A program made the translations under genes and the position numbers. The notes beneath the pieces are model-generated. The model made no database searches. It saw only the letters and a program-made list of their open reading frames with translations, and had not been told where the DNA came from. Shown piece by piece: positions 38,449-47,302 of a stretch of 64,000 nt of DNA. The stretch lies in NCBI RefSeq assembly GCF_026790065.1, contig NZ_JALAMO010000007.1, positions 246,829 to 310,828 of the forward strand, read 5' to 3'. The stretch is from Bacillus sp. N13C7. Its GTDB lineage: Bacteria > Bacillota > Bacilli > Bacillales > Bacillaceae. Within the stretch, counting starts at the first letter, position 1, and the number at the start of each line of letters is the position of its first letter.

Positions 38449-38485
38449 AAAAATGCCCGATCCTCTAAAGGACCGGGCATTTTTT
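38449..38485 (-). terminator. Terminator of yvhJ (tagV)
   Basis: AAAAATGCCCGATCC and GGACCGGGCATTTTTT form a long stem with A and T runs on both sides; the yvhJ stop codon lies at its edge. Confidence 0.85.
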
Positions 38486-39671
38486 AATAGGATGAATCAG
38501 TTGTTGAATTTGTTGTGCCGTTTGAGCTTGTGCTGCTGTCATTCGAATAGCTGCTTCCGCTCGTCGTACCGTCAGTTGTTGTGCTTTCATCTGTGCCGGT
38601 GCTGTCGGAACTGCTTGAACTGTCCGTTCCGTATGTTGAACTTCCGGTACCGGTAGTGTCAGTGCTGCTGGTATCTGGAGTATAAGCTAAATGCTCTTGG
38701 AGCGTTTGTCTGACTTTCTCCAGATTTGTTGCATCCGGTTCAAAATAATACGTGTTGTTTGGCCCTAAATACAAATCAGAACCTGTAATGCTCAAGGTGT
38801 CGATTTTTTTGCTGGTAAAGCCGCTGTAAATCTGTTGAAGCGCTAAACCTTCTGTAATGCGAATATTGGTTTCAACGTTTTCGCTCGCTTTTTCTGCGAT
38901 TTTATCAATCTTAGCAATATTGCTTGCACTTGACATTCGGTCAATCAGCGCGTTTAAGATTTGTTTCTGTCTGTCATTACGGCCAAAGTCGCCGCGTTTA
39001 TCCTGTTTTCTCATACGGGCATACGCCAAGGCTTCCTCGCCGTTTAGATGCATCTCGCCTTTTTTGAAGTAAATCCGTTTGCTTTCGTCTACGTCACTTT
39101 TTTCATCAAAATCGAAAGGCACATCTACATCAATGCCGCCGACTTCATTAATCACATCTTTAAATCCGTCAAAATCAACTGTGACATATTTATCAATCGG
39201 GATTTGCAAGAAGTTTTCAACGGTTTCAACTGTCTCATCTTTTCCGCCTTTGCTGTAAGCGGCATTAATCTTTGTTTTGCTTCCAGTTGTGTCACTGGCT
39301 AATTGCACCCGTGTATCACGTGGAATACTCAGCATTTTCATGGTTTTATTTTTGGGATCAAGGGTAACTACAATAAGAGAGTCTGATCTCCCTTTTTGTC
39401 CTTTTGTCGCGTAATCCTCTATTCCCATAAATAAAATAGAAAACGGTTTTTTCTTCATGTCTACCACTTCGCTGCGAAGATTTGATTTATTTCCGCGGGA
39501 AAGAGCATCGTACGAATCATCCGCAGCGTTAATGGTTTTATATAGTTTATATCCTCCAAGCCCTACGACTACCAATAATGCAAGGGCGAATAATAACATC
39601 ATTCTTTTTAAAATTTTCCTGCGTTTGCTCTTTTTCTTTTTTCGCACACGCACTCTAACGCGTTCAGCCAT
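38484..39671 (-). CDS. tagV: LCP-family teichoic acid ligase TagV (YvhJ)
   Basis: Paralogue of LytR that attaches teichoic acid to peptidoglycan. 395 residues: very basic cytoplasmic start (MAERVRVRVRKKKKSKRRK), one helix (about 25-43), then the LCP domain with SILFMGIEDY, KGRSDSLIVVTL, SIPRDTRVQL, KINAAYSKGG, YARMRKQDKRGDFGRNDRQK. A tail of about 65 residues is almost only Ser, Thr, Gly, Asp and Asn, a flexible wall-spanning or surface segment. It faces tagO across two terminators. Confidence 0.95.
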   Translation of the reverse strand: MAERVRVRVRKKKKSKRRKILKRMMLLFALALLVVVGLGGYKLYKTINAADDSYDALSRGNKSNLRSEVVDMKKKPFSILFMGIEDYATKGQKGRSDSLIVVTLDPKNKTMKMLSIPRDTRVQLASDTTGSKTKINAAYSKGGKDETVETVENFLQIPIDKYVTVDFDGFKDVINEVGGIDVDVPFDFDEKSDVDESKRIYFKKGEMHLNGEEALAYARMRKQDKRGDFGRNDRQKQILNALIDRMSSASNIAKIDKIAEKASENVETNIRITEGLALQQIYSGFTSKKIDTLSITGSDLYLGPNNTYYFEPDATNLEKVRQTLQEHLAYTPDTSSTDTTGTGSSTYGTDSSSSSDSTGTDESTTTDGTTSGSSYSNDSSTSSNGTTNSTTDSSY

Positions 39672-40324
39672 TATTCAGTCTCCTTTATGTGATTGACGGC
39701 TTTTTCAAGATACGTCAACTCTCCCTCTTTAATATCACTTTTTCCATTTGTCAGTTCTGTCATCCATTCAGAAAATGCGCCAGTATCTTTTTCTTCCACA
39801 TATGTTTCGAATTCAACATTTTCCGCATAATGGATTTGTTTTAACAGAAATTGTGATTCCCTTAATTCATTTTCTATCTTGCCAAGCCAAGTGTAATCTG
39901 CGGAAGTATGCATGACGCGCATGAGCTTCCGTTCTACAACACCTATATGATTTAATCCTTCAGACACTGATTTCCCATAAGCGCGAATTAATCCGCCGGC
40001 CCCAAGTTTAATGCCTCCGAAATATCGTGTAACGACGGCGCAGGTATCCTTAAGACCGCGTTTTCTTAATACTTCGAGCATCGGCACTCCCGCTGTACCG
40101 CTTGGTTCTCCATCATCATTGGCTTTTTGGATATGATCGTTCTCGCCAATTACGTAAGCCGAGCAATTATGAGTCGCATTCCAGTGCTGTTTCTTTATTT
40201 TCTGTATAAATTCCTGTGCCTCTTGTTCTGTAGAAACACGGCTTAAATGACAGATAAAACGCGATTTTTCTATAACAATCTCGTGTTCTCCTGCTTCTTT
40301 CACAGTAAAATAGCTGTGCAGCAT
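39671..40324 (-). CDS. yvyE: YigZ/IMPACT-family protein YvyE
   Basis: 217-residue soluble protein of the UPF0029/IMPACT family, which in other organisms touches translation control; the bacterial role is not established. Conserved: KSRFICHLSRV, HNCSAYVIG, DDGEPSGTAGVPMLEVL, VVTRYFGGIKLGAGGLIRAYG. The reading frame continues to 40492, but ATG at 40324 follows AGGAGGGT and gives the standard N-terminus MLHSYFTVKEAGEHE. Its stop overlaps the tagV start, so the two may be co-transcribed. Confidence 0.93.
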   Translation of the reverse strand: MLHSYFTVKEAGEHEIVIEKSRFICHLSRVSTEQEAQEFIQKIKKQHWNATHNCSAYVIGENDHIQKANDDGEPSGTAGVPMLEVLRKRGLKDTCAVVTRYFGGIKLGAGGLIRAYGKSVSEGLNHIGVVERKLMRVMHTSADYTWLGKIENELRESQFLLKQIHYAENVEFETYVEEKDTGAFSEWMTELTNGKSDIKEGELTYLEKAVNHIKETE

Positions 40325-40540
40325 GCTTGCTGACCCTCCTGCTAAGCATAAAAGACTGCCCATACAAATTCGTACAGTCTTTAGAATTTTTGTGCGTATT
40401 TTGGTATCATAAAGAATAGAAGGTATATAAAAATGTTTATTTCTAGAATATACGCATTCTTTCATTATAATTCGACACAATTTGCAGATCAATTACATTT
40501 ATAATAAAAATATATGACAACGCCGTGACGGAGGGAAATT

Positions 40541-41698
40541 ATGAATAAAACAAAGATGGATTCCAAAGTGCTGGATTCTATTTTGATGAAGATGCTGAAA
40601 ACCGTTGACGGGAGCAAGGATGAGGTTTTTCAAATCGGGGAGCAGTCACGCCAGCAGTATGAACAGCTGGTTGAAGAACTGAAACAAATCAAACAGCAGG
40701 TTTATGAAGTAATCGAGCTTGGCGATAAACTTGAAGTGCAAACCCGACATGCGAGAAATCGTTTATCCGAGGTCAGCCGGAATTTTCATAGATTCAGTGA
40801 AGAAGAAATCCGCAATGCTTACGAAAAAGCCCATAAGCTGCAGGTGGAATTGACGATGATCCAGCAGCGTGAAAAGCAACTGCGCGAACGCCGTGATGAT
40901 TTAGAGCGCAGATTGTTGGGCCTTCAGGAAATCATTGAGCGCTCTGAATCATTAGTAAGCCAAATTACAGTTGTGCTCAACTACTTGAATCAGGATTTGC
41001 GCGAGGTCGGACTGCTTCTTGCTGATGCTCAGGCAAAACAGGATTTCGGCTTGAGAATTATTGAGGCGCAGGAAGAAGAGCGAAAAAGAGTCTCAAGAGA
41101 AATTCATGACGGACCTGCTCAAATGCTGGCAAATGTAATGATGAGATCGGAATTAATCGAACGGATTTTCCGTGACCGGGGCGCTGAGGACGGATTCCAA
41201 GAAATTAAAAATCTCCGTCAAAATGTGCGGAATGCCCTTTACGAAGTGAGAAGGATTATATATGATTTAAGACCGATGGCCCTTGATGACCTAGGCCTGA
41301 TTCCAACTTTAAGAAAATATCTATATACAACTGAGGAATATAACGGAAATGTGAAAATACATTTTCAGTGCATCGGTGAAACAGAGGATAGGCGGCTAGC
41401 GCCCCAGTTTGAAGTTGCGCTCTTCCGGCTCGCACAGGAAGCTGTGTCTAATGCGCTAAAGCATTCTGAATCTGAGGAAATTACAGTCAAAGTTGAGATC
41501 ACAACGGATTTTGTGATTTTAATGATAAAAGATAACGGCAAAGGGTTCGACCTGAAGGAAGCAAAAGAGAAGAAAAACAAATCATTCGGCTTGCTTGGCA
41601 TGAAAGAAAGAGTAGATTTATTGGAAGGAACGATGACAATAGATTCGAAAATAGGTCTTGGGACATTTATTATGATTAAGGTTCCGTTATCTCTTTGA
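40541..41698 (+). CDS. degS: Sensor histidine kinase DegS
   Basis: Soluble two-component kinase controlling DegU, and so exoenzymes, motility, competence and matrix genes. 385 residues. N-terminal coiled-coil sensor region (about 30-165, rich in E, Q, R). HisKA_3 dimerisation domain with the phosphorylated His189 in RVSREIHDGPAQML. C-terminal HATPase: EAVSNALKHSESEE (N box), IKDNGKGFDL (G1), FGLLGMKERVDLLEG (G2). No membrane segment. degU follows after 82 bases. Confidence 0.97.
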   Translation: MNKTKMDSKVLDSILMKMLKTVDGSKDEVFQIGEQSRQQYEQLVEELKQIKQQVYEVIELGDKLEVQTRHARNRLSEVSRNFHRFSEEEIRNAYEKAHKLQVELTMIQQREKQLRERRDDLERRLLGLQEIIERSESLVSQITVVLNYLNQDLREVGLLLADAQAKQDFGLRIIEAQEEERKRVSREIHDGPAQMLANVMMRSELIERIFRDRGAEDGFQEIKNLRQNVRNALYEVRRIIYDLRPMALDDLGLIPTLRKYLYTTEEYNGNVKIHFQCIGETEDRRLAPQFEVALFRLAQEAVSNALKHSESEEITVKVEITTDFVILMIKDNGKGFDLKEAKEKKNKSFGLLGMKERVDLLEGTMTIDSKIGLGTFIMIKVPLSL

Positions 41699-41780
41699 CT
41701 ATGATTTGTAAAATAGAGCCAAAAGGCATATTGACCGAATGCTAGAGTATATAGAACAATAATACAAGGAGGCGTGGCTT

Positions 41781-42470
41781 GTGACTAAAGTAAACATTGT
41801 TATTATCGACGACCATCAGTTATTTCGTGAAGGTGTTAAACGGATATTGGATTTTGAACCTACCTTTGAAGTGGTAGCCGAAGGTGACGACGGAGACGAA
41901 GCGGCTCGTATTGTTGAGCACTATCATCCCGATGTTGTGATCATGGATATCAATATGCCAAACGTAAATGGTGTGGAAGCTACAAAACAGCTTGTAGAGC
42001 TGTATCCTGAATCTAAAGTAATTATTCTATCAATTCACGATGACGAAAATTATGTAACACATGCCCTGAAAACAGGCGCAAGAGGTTATCTGCTGAAAGA
42101 GATGGATGCTGATACATTAATCGAAGCGGTTAAAGTAGTTGCCGAGGGTGGCTCTTACCTTCATCCGAAGGTTACTCACAACCTCGTTAACGAATTCCGC
42201 CGCCTTGCAACAAGCGGAGTTTCTGCACATCCTCAGCATGAGGTTTACCCTGAAATCCGCAGACCATTACATATTTTAACTAGGCGGGAATGTGAAGTGC
42301 TGCAGATGCTTGCAGACGGAAAAAGCAACCGCGGTATTGGTGAATCATTGTTTATCAGTGAGAAAACCGTTAAAAACCATGTAAGTAATATTTTACAAAA
42401 AATGAATGTAAACGACCGAACGCAAGCCGTTGTGGTCGCCATTAAAAATGGCTGGGTAGAAATGAGATAG
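41781..42470 (+). CDS. degU: Response regulator DegU
   Basis: 229-residue NarL/FixJ-type regulator. Receiver domain: [14 protein letters not shown] acidic pocket, phosphorylated Asp56 in [23 protein letters not shown] and the Lys in LLKEMDADT. LuxR-type helix-turn-helix at the C-terminus ([38 protein letters not shown]). Start GTG after AAGGAGG. An independent promoter in the degS-degU gap is known in 168; TATTGACC and a run of AT bases are there but no clear match was made. Confidence 0.97.
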
Positions 42471-42478
42471 TGGAAATT

Positions 42479-42511
42479 AAGACTTGCCTTTTATGAGGCA
42501 GGTCTTTTTTT
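42479..42511 (+). terminator. Terminator of degSU
   Basis: AAGACTTGCC (42479-42488) and GGCAGGTCTT (42497-42506), one G-U pair, followed by seven T. Confidence 0.87.
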
Positions 42512-42567
42512 AGGCTGCCGTTTCCCTTACAATAGAGTTATAAAGCAATAAGGCAGGTATCGAAGCT

Positions 42568-43413
42568 ATGAATATTGCAGTAGTAACAGACAGCACGGCA
42601 TATATTCCGAAAGAAATGCGTGAACAGCATCAGATACATATGATCCCTCTGCAGGTTGTTTTTGGAGAAGAAACTTACCGCGAAGAAATCGAATTGGATT
42701 GGAAAAGCTTTTACGAAGAAGTAAAAAAACATACCGAACTTCCGACGACTTCTCAGCCGCCAATCGGCGAGCTGGTTGCTTTATATGAAGAGCTTGGCAA
42801 GACTTATGATGCTGTTATCAGTATCCATCTTTCCAGCGGGATCAGCGGGACATTCAGCAGTGCAGCAGCGGCTGACACTATGGTCGACAATATTGACGTT
42901 TATCCATTTGACTCAGAGATCAGCTGTTTGGCCCAAGGATTTTATGCGCTTAAAGCGGCTGAATTAATCAAAAATGGAGCATCATCACCGGAAGATATCA
43001 TAAAAGAACTCGAAGAAATGAAAAAAACAGTGCGGGCGTATTTTATGGTAGATGATTTGGCCCACCTTCAGCGGGGCGGACGATTAAGCAGCGCCCAAGC
43101 CTTTATTGGGAGTCTTCTAAAGGTAAAGCCTATTCTTCATTTTGACAATAAGGTAATTGTGCCTTTTGAGAAGATTCGCACACGTAAAAAAGCCATTTCG
43201 CGAATTTATGAGCTTTTAGACGAAGATGCGAGTAAAGGATTGCCTATGTGTGCTGCTGTTATCCACGCTAATCGAGAAGAAGAAGCAGCGAAAATCATTG
43301 AGGAGCTTTCTGCAAAATATCCTCATGTTGAATTTTATAACAGTTATTTTGGCGCGGTTATCGGCACTCATTTGGGGGATGGCGCGCTCGGAATTTGCTG
43401 GTGTTTTAAATAA
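42568..43413 (+). CDS. yviA: DegV-family fatty-acid-binding protein (YviA)
   Basis: 281-residue DegV/FakB protein that binds a fatty acid and hands it to the kinase FakA for phosphorylation. Family features: VVTDSTAYIPKE (start), TSQPPIGELVALYEEL, ISIHLSSGISGTFSSA (lipid-binding Ser/Thr region), VDDLAHLQRGGRLSSAQAF and GTHLGDGALGICW. No membrane segment. ATG after AAGGCAGG. Single gene with its own terminator, between degU and comFA as in 168. Which of the fakB names applies I cannot say with confidence. Confidence 0.9.
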   Translation: MNIAVVTDSTAYIPKEMREQHQIHMIPLQVVFGEETYREEIELDWKSFYEEVKKHTELPTTSQPPIGELVALYEELGKTYDAVISIHLSSGISGTFSSAAAADTMVDNIDVYPFDSEISCLAQGFYALKAAELIKNGASSPEDIIKELEEMKKTVRAYFMVDDLAHLQRGGRLSSAQAFIGSLLKVKPILHFDNKVIVPFEKIRTRKKAISRIYELLDEDASKGLPMCAAVIHANREEEAAKIIEELSAKYPHVEFYNSYFGAVIGTHLGDGALGICWCFK

Positions 43414-43416
43414 TAT

Positions 43417-43447
43417 AAAATCTCCGTTTAGCAACGGAGATTTTTTT
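43417..43447 (+). terminator. Terminator of yviA
   Basis: AAAATCTCCGTT and AACGGAGATTTT pair perfectly over a four-base loop, with a run of seven T. Confidence 0.92.
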
Positions 43448-43518
43448 ATATTCTAATTTTGATTGTTGGACAGGAAATATTCATTCAGGCATACTGTCTC
43501 GAAAGGAGGCGGTTCTAT

Positions 43519-44901
43519 GTGACTGAAAAGAACATTTCTTTCTCAAAAGAATTGCAGGAGGCCCTTCAAAGCCGTCACCTGCTTAGAACTGAACTCCCAT
43601 TTTCCGATGAGATGATTGAATGGCATATTAAAAATGGCTATATCACCGCTCAAAACTCTATATCCATAAATAAACGCGGGTATAGGTGTAATAGATGCGG
43701 ACAAAATGATCAACGGTATTTTTCTTTTTATCACTCATCTGGAAAAAAACATCTGTATTGCCGTTCCTGTGTCATGATGGGCAGAGTGAGTGAGGATGTT
43801 CCTTTATATTCATGGAAAAAGGATAATGAACCAAACTGGCGGCCGGTCAAGCTGACGTGGGATGGCAAGCTCTCATGCGGACAGCAACAAGCCGCCAATG
43901 TTTTAATTAAAGCAATATCAAAAAAAGAAGAGCTCCTCATCTGGGCAGTTTGCGGCGCTGGCAAAACTGAGATGCTATTCCCCGGTATAGAATCAGCGCT
44001 AAATCAAGGACTGCGTGTATGTATTGCGACACCCCGCACCGATGTTGTACTAGAGCTTGCCCCGAGACTCAAGGCTGCCTTTCAGGGGGCAGACATTTCA
44101 GCGCTTTACGGAGGAAGCGAGGACAGAGGGCTTTTATCTTCACTTATGATTTCCACTACACATCAGCTTTTGCGCTATAAAGACGCATTCGACGTTGTGA
44201 TCGTGGATGAAGTTGATGCTTTTCCGTTTTCCGTAGATCAAACTCTTCAATTCGCTGTTCAAAAAGCAAGAAAGAAAAACAGCACCCTTGTTTACCTAAG
44301 TGCAACACCTCCTAAAGAATTAAAAAGAAAAGCACTGAACGGACAGTTAGACTCAGTTCGGATACCAGCAAGATACCACAAAAAACCTTTGCCGGAACCG
44401 CGCTTTATTTGGTGCGGAGACTGGAAAAAGAAATTAAACCGAAGCAAAGTTCCGCCAGCGGTAAAAAGATGGGTAGCGTTTCATGTGAAAGAAGGGAGGC
44501 CTGTTTTTTTATTTGTTCCCTCGGTTTCTGTTTTGGAAAAGGCGGTAGCCTGCTTTAAAGATGTTAATTGCCGAACAGCGTCTGTACATGCGGAAGATAA
44601 GCACAGAAAAGAAAAAGTTCAGCAATTCCGAGACGGTCAGCTTGATCTCTTACTCACAACAACAATTTTAGAAAGAGGCGTCACGGTTCCTAAGGTGCAG
44701 ACGGGAGTATTAGGGGCGGAATCACCAATCTTTACGGAAAGCGCACTTGTTCAAATTGCCGGAAGAACAGGCCGGCATAAAGAGCATGCGGACGGTGATG
44801 TCATTTTCTTTCACTACGGTAAAACAAAGAGTATGCTGGATGCACGAAAGCATATAAAAGAAATGAATGATTTGGCAGCGAAAAATGAATGTACAGGCTA
44901 G
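43519..44901 (+). CDS. comFA: Competence DNA translocation ATPase ComFA
   Basis: DEAD-box-like ATPase that helps pull single-stranded DNA into the cell during transformation. 460 residues. N-terminal zinc site with four cysteines (YRCNRCGQ, LYCRSC), Walker A VCGAGKTEM, IATPRTDVVLEL, DExD box VIVDEVDAF, SATPP (motif III), TTTILERGVTVP and QIAGRTGRH (motif VI). The frame is open from 43459, but a strong AAAGGAGGCGG (43502-43512) places the start at GTG 43519, giving close to the 463 residues of 168. First gene of comFA-FB-FC. Confidence 0.95.
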   Translation: MTEKNISFSKELQEALQSRHLLRTELPFSDEMIEWHIKNGYITAQNSISINKRGYRCNRCGQNDQRYFSFYHSSGKKHLYCRSCVMMGRVSEDVPLYSWKKDNEPNWRPVKLTWDGKLSCGQQQAANVLIKAISKKEELLIWAVCGAGKTEMLFPGIESALNQGLRVCIATPRTDVVLELAPRLKAAFQGADISALYGGSEDRGLLSSLMISTTHQLLRYKDAFDVVIVDEVDAFPFSVDQTLQFAVQKARKKNSTLVYLSATPPKELKRKALNGQLDSVRIPARYHKKPLPEPRFIWCGDWKKKLNRSKVPPAVKRWVAFHVKEGRPVFLFVPSVSVLEKAVACFKDVNCRTASVHAEDKHRKEKVQQFRDGQLDLLLTTTILERGVTVPKVQTGVLGAESPIFTESALVQIAGRTGRHKEHADGDVIFFHYGKTKSMLDARKHIKEMNDLAAKNECTG

Positions 44902-44960
44902 CCATTATTCGAAAACATGGTACAGTATACTCATATAACCGATGATGAGGAGCTGTGCAA

Positions 44961-45257
44961 ATGCTTGTCAATTCAAAAGAAATTGTAATGAAAGAACTGC
45001 TCGACCGATATATGGACCAGCTTCATATGACCTGTACTTGCAAAGTATGCAAAAACGATGTATTGGCACTTTCGTTAAACAAAGTAACACCATCCTACGT
45101 CACTGATCTTAAAAAGATCGCTTATACAAAAGCTGAGCTGGTAGATAAACAAAAAAATACGGCCATGCTAGTGATTTTGGCTGAATCTGCTGCTATGGTA
45201 TCAGAGAATCCAAGCGATCAGTGCCAAACGAAGCAGGAGGAGGCATTCATAAACTGA
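44961..45257 (+). CDS. comFB: Late competence protein ComFB
   Basis: 98-residue protein of the ComFB family. Conserved MKELLDRYMD near the start and four cysteines (CTCKVCKND and DQCQTK) that could bind zinc. No clear role in DNA uptake in B. subtilis; members of this family in cyanobacteria bind cyclic dinucleotides. ATG at 44961 after GATGAGGAG; GTG 44955 lies in the spacer. Its TGA stop overlaps the likely comFC start. Confidence 0.9.
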   Translation: MLVNSKEIVMKELLDRYMDQLHMTCTCKVCKNDVLALSLNKVTPSYVTDLKKIAYTKAELVDKQKNTAMLVILAESAAMVSENPSDQCQTKQEEAFIN

Positions 45258-45943
45258 TCTGTCTATTATGCGATTCACAATTTTCTCAAGCTATTACATG
45301 GAGAGCTCTTTTTTTATTAAAGCCTGACGAAAAGGTTTGTTATTCCTGCAGAAGAAAATTAAAGAAAATCACAGGACATATGTGTACCTTATGCGGCAGA
45401 CCTCAAGCCGTTCATGCGGTATGCAGGGATTGCAAGACGTGGAAATCAATGATAAGTGACAGCTTGCTGCTCCGCCAAAACCGTTCAGTTTATACCTATA
45501 ATGATATGATGAAAGAAACACTCTCCCGTTTTAAATTCAGAGGAGATGCAGAAATCATACATGCATTTAAAAGCGATTTTTCCTCAACCTTCTCAGAGGT
45601 TTACCCCGATAAGCATTTTGTTCTTGTTCCTATTCCGCTGAGCAAGGAACGGGAGGGGGAGCGCGGATTTAACCAGGCACAGCTTCTGGCAGAATGCTTA
45701 GACCGGCCTGTCCACCATCCCCTTATTCGCCTGAACAATGAGAAACAGTCCAAGAAAAAGAAAACAGAACGCCTGCTTTCAGAGTGTATTTTTGATACAG
45801 AGAACAATTCAGCCGAAGGTATGAATATCATTTTAATAGACGATCTTTATACAACAGGCGCCACTTTGCATTTTGCAGCCCGCTGCTTATTAGAAAAAGG
45901 AAAAGCCCGTTCAGTGGCATCTTTTACCTTGATCAGAAGCTAA
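45254..45943 (+). CDS. comFC: Competence protein ComFC, phosphoribosyltransferase-like, probable CTG start
   Basis: ComF/GntX-type protein needed for efficient transformation. N-terminal zinc ribbon (ICLLCDSQF, CYSCRRKL, CTLCGRP, CRDC) followed by a PRTase fold: VLVPIPLSKEREGERGFNQA and the phosphoribosyl-binding IILIDDLYTTGATL. From memory 168 ComFC is 229 residues and starts MICLLCDSQ with an ATG overlapping the comFB stop. Here that codon is CTG (45254), 10 bases after AGGAGGAGG. The only standard start in frame nearby, GTG 45221, has no ribosome site. I favour CTG. Confidence 0.88.
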   Translation: MICLLCDSQFSQAITWRALFLLKPDEKVCYSCRRKLKKITGHMCTLCGRPQAVHAVCRDCKTWKSMISDSLLLRQNRSVYTYNDMMKETLSRFKFRGDAEIIHAFKSDFSSTFSEVYPDKHFVLVPIPLSKEREGERGFNQAQLLAECLDRPVHHPLIRLNNEKQSKKKKTERLLSECIFDTENNSAEGMNIILIDDLYTTGATLHFAARCLLEKGKARSVASFTLIRS

Positions 45944-45967
45944 ATGATTCTGTTTTTATGCCGATAT
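45941..45967 (+). promoter_or_regulatory. Sigma-D promoter upstream of yvyF
   Basis: TAAA (45941-45944), exactly 15 bases, GCCGATAT (45960-45967): an exact consensus match, starting the yvyF-flgM-flgN-flgK-flgL run. Confidence 0.85.
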
Positions 45968-46015
45968 AATCACTAGAAATTAACACAGGCATATTATTTT
46001 ATAAGGAGAAAAAAG

Positions 46016-46435
46016 ATGGGAGAACTGGCGAATTGTCCGAAATGCAATGCTTTATTTTTAAAAACAAAGCTGCAAACCGTATGTCAGGCGTGTATTAAGG
46101 AAGAAGAAAAATCATTTGAAACTGTCTATAAGTTTTTAAGAAAACAGGAAAACCGGCAATCAACTTTGAACCGGATAACTGAGGAAACAGGTGTAGAAGA
46201 AGAGCTGATATTGAAATTCATCAGGCAGAAGCGGATTCAAATCTCTCATCTTCCCAATTTGGCATATCCATGTGAAAGGTGCGGAGCATCGATTCGAGAA
46301 GGCAAGTTCTGCAAGGCTTGCCAGTCTGATATAAAGGCTCAAATGGATCATTTGAACCACGAGGACGCCCTGAAAATCGAGAAGGAAAATAGTAAAAAAG
46401 ACACATACTATGCCTATAATACCAAAAACAGCTGA
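46016..46435 (+). CDS. yvyF: Flagellar operon protein YvyF (TIGR03826-type)
   Basis: 139-residue protein of the late flagellar operon. Two cysteine pairs near the N-terminus (CPKCNALF, VCQACIKEE) and a second zinc-ribbon-like set later (CERCGASIREGKFCKAC). The middle resembles a small helical DNA-binding or MerR-like segment (NRITEETGVEEELILKFIRQ). Function unknown; it may be a regulator of flgM or flagellar genes. Strong AAGGAGAAAAAAG ribosome site. Confidence 0.92.
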   Translation: MGELANCPKCNALFLKTKLQTVCQACIKEEEKSFETVYKFLRKQENRQSTLNRITEETGVEEELILKFIRQKRIQISHLPNLAYPCERCGASIREGKFCKACQSDIKAQMDHLNHEDALKIEKENSKKDTYYAYNTKNS

Positions 46436-46440
46436 TTCCC

Positions 46441-46467
46441 TAAACTAACTGAAAACGCAGTCGATAA
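46441..46467 (+). promoter_or_regulatory. Sigma-D promoter upstream of flgM
   Basis: TAAA (46441-46444), 15 bases, GTCGATAA (46460-46467). A second sigma-D site in the same operon, directly before the anti-sigma gene. Confidence 0.7.
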
Positions 46468-46519
46468 AAGGGTTAAGATTGTTTAAAGACTGACTGCAAC
46501 GGAAAGCGAGAGGAATCCT

Positions 46520-46786
46520 ATGAAAATCAATCAATTTGGAACACAATCCGTTAATCCATATCAAAAAAATTATGAAAAGCAAACGGTGCAAAAAACAGCT
46601 GCACAGCCTCAAGATAAAATTGAAATTTCATCACAGGCTAAAGAAATGCAAAATGCATCCGACGCAGTCGCTGGTTCACGCCAGGAAAAAATTGCGCAGC
46701 TTAAAGCACAAATTGAAAATGGGTCATACAAAGTAGACGCAAATCATATAGCAAAAAATATGATTAATTTTTATAAAAAGCAATAA
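46520..46786 (+). CDS. flgM: Anti-sigma-D factor FlgM
   Basis: 88-residue inhibitor that holds sigma-D until the hook-basal body is complete. N-terminal half is unstructured and Gln/Lys-rich; the C-terminal helices ([41 protein letters not shown]) are the sigma-binding FlgM domain. ATG follows AGAGGAATCC. Negative feedback from the sigma-D promoter just upstream is expected. Confidence 0.95.
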   Translation: MKINQFGTQSVNPYQKNYEKQTVQKTAAQPQDKIEISSQAKEMQNASDAVAGSRQEKIAQLKAQIENGSYKVDANHIAKNMINFYKKQ

Positions 46787-46801
46787 AAAAGGAGAAAGCC
46801 C

Positions 46802-47284
46802 ATGTCAGCAAAGCCAATTATTGAACTATTGAAGCGACTTTGCGTTCTGCATGAGCACCTGCTCACGCTGTCTGAGGAAAAGACGGAAGCGCTCAAAGCC
46901 GGCAAAACAAAAGAGCTTTCTAACATTTTGACAAAAGAGCAAAAATATATTCAGGCAATCGGCCAAACAGAAGATGACCGGATCAAAGCAACTTCCGCTT
47001 TTCTGGGGTACAGCGAAAATAACACCATTTCCGCATGTATTGCCAAAACTTCACGCGGAGAAAAGGAAGAGCTGGAACAACTATATGAATCACTTTCTAA
47101 AGTTCTCGGACGATTGAAAGAAGTGAATGAGATGAATAGGCAGCTGACGAGAGACGCACTGCAATTCATCTCTATTTCGTACGATATGCTGGTTCCTAAG
47201 GAAAACAGCATCAATTACAGCAAATCAATTAAAGCTGAGCTTCCGAAGAGCAGCCGAATGAAATTATTTGATTCAAAAGCTTAG
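46802..47284 (+). CDS. flgN: Flagellar chaperone FlgN (YvyG)
   Basis: 160-residue helical chaperone for the hook-filament junction proteins FlgK and FlgL encoded next. Three long amphipathic helices of the FlgN family (ELLKRLCVLHEHLLTLSEEK, VLGRLKEVNEMNRQL). No signal or membrane segment. ATG after AAAGGAGAAAG, 15 bases past flgM. Confidence 0.93.
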   Translation: MSAKPIIELLKRLCVLHEHLLTLSEEKTEALKAGKTKELSNILTKEQKYIQAIGQTEDDRIKATSAFLGYSENNTISACIAKTSRGEKEELEQLYESLSKVLGRLKEVNEMNRQLTRDALQFISISYDMLVPKENSINYSKSIKAELPKSSRMKLFDSKA

Positions 47285-47302
47285 CAGAAAGGAATTCAGA
47301 AT

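Noticed and set aside
40325-40492. N-terminal extension of yvyE to 40492
   Set aside because: The extension has no family match, and ATG 40324 has a strong AGGAGGGT ribosome site.
43440-43518. ComK box before comFA
   Set aside because: AT-rich sequence is present but no convincing pair of AAAA-N5-TTTT half sites at the right spacing was found by eye.
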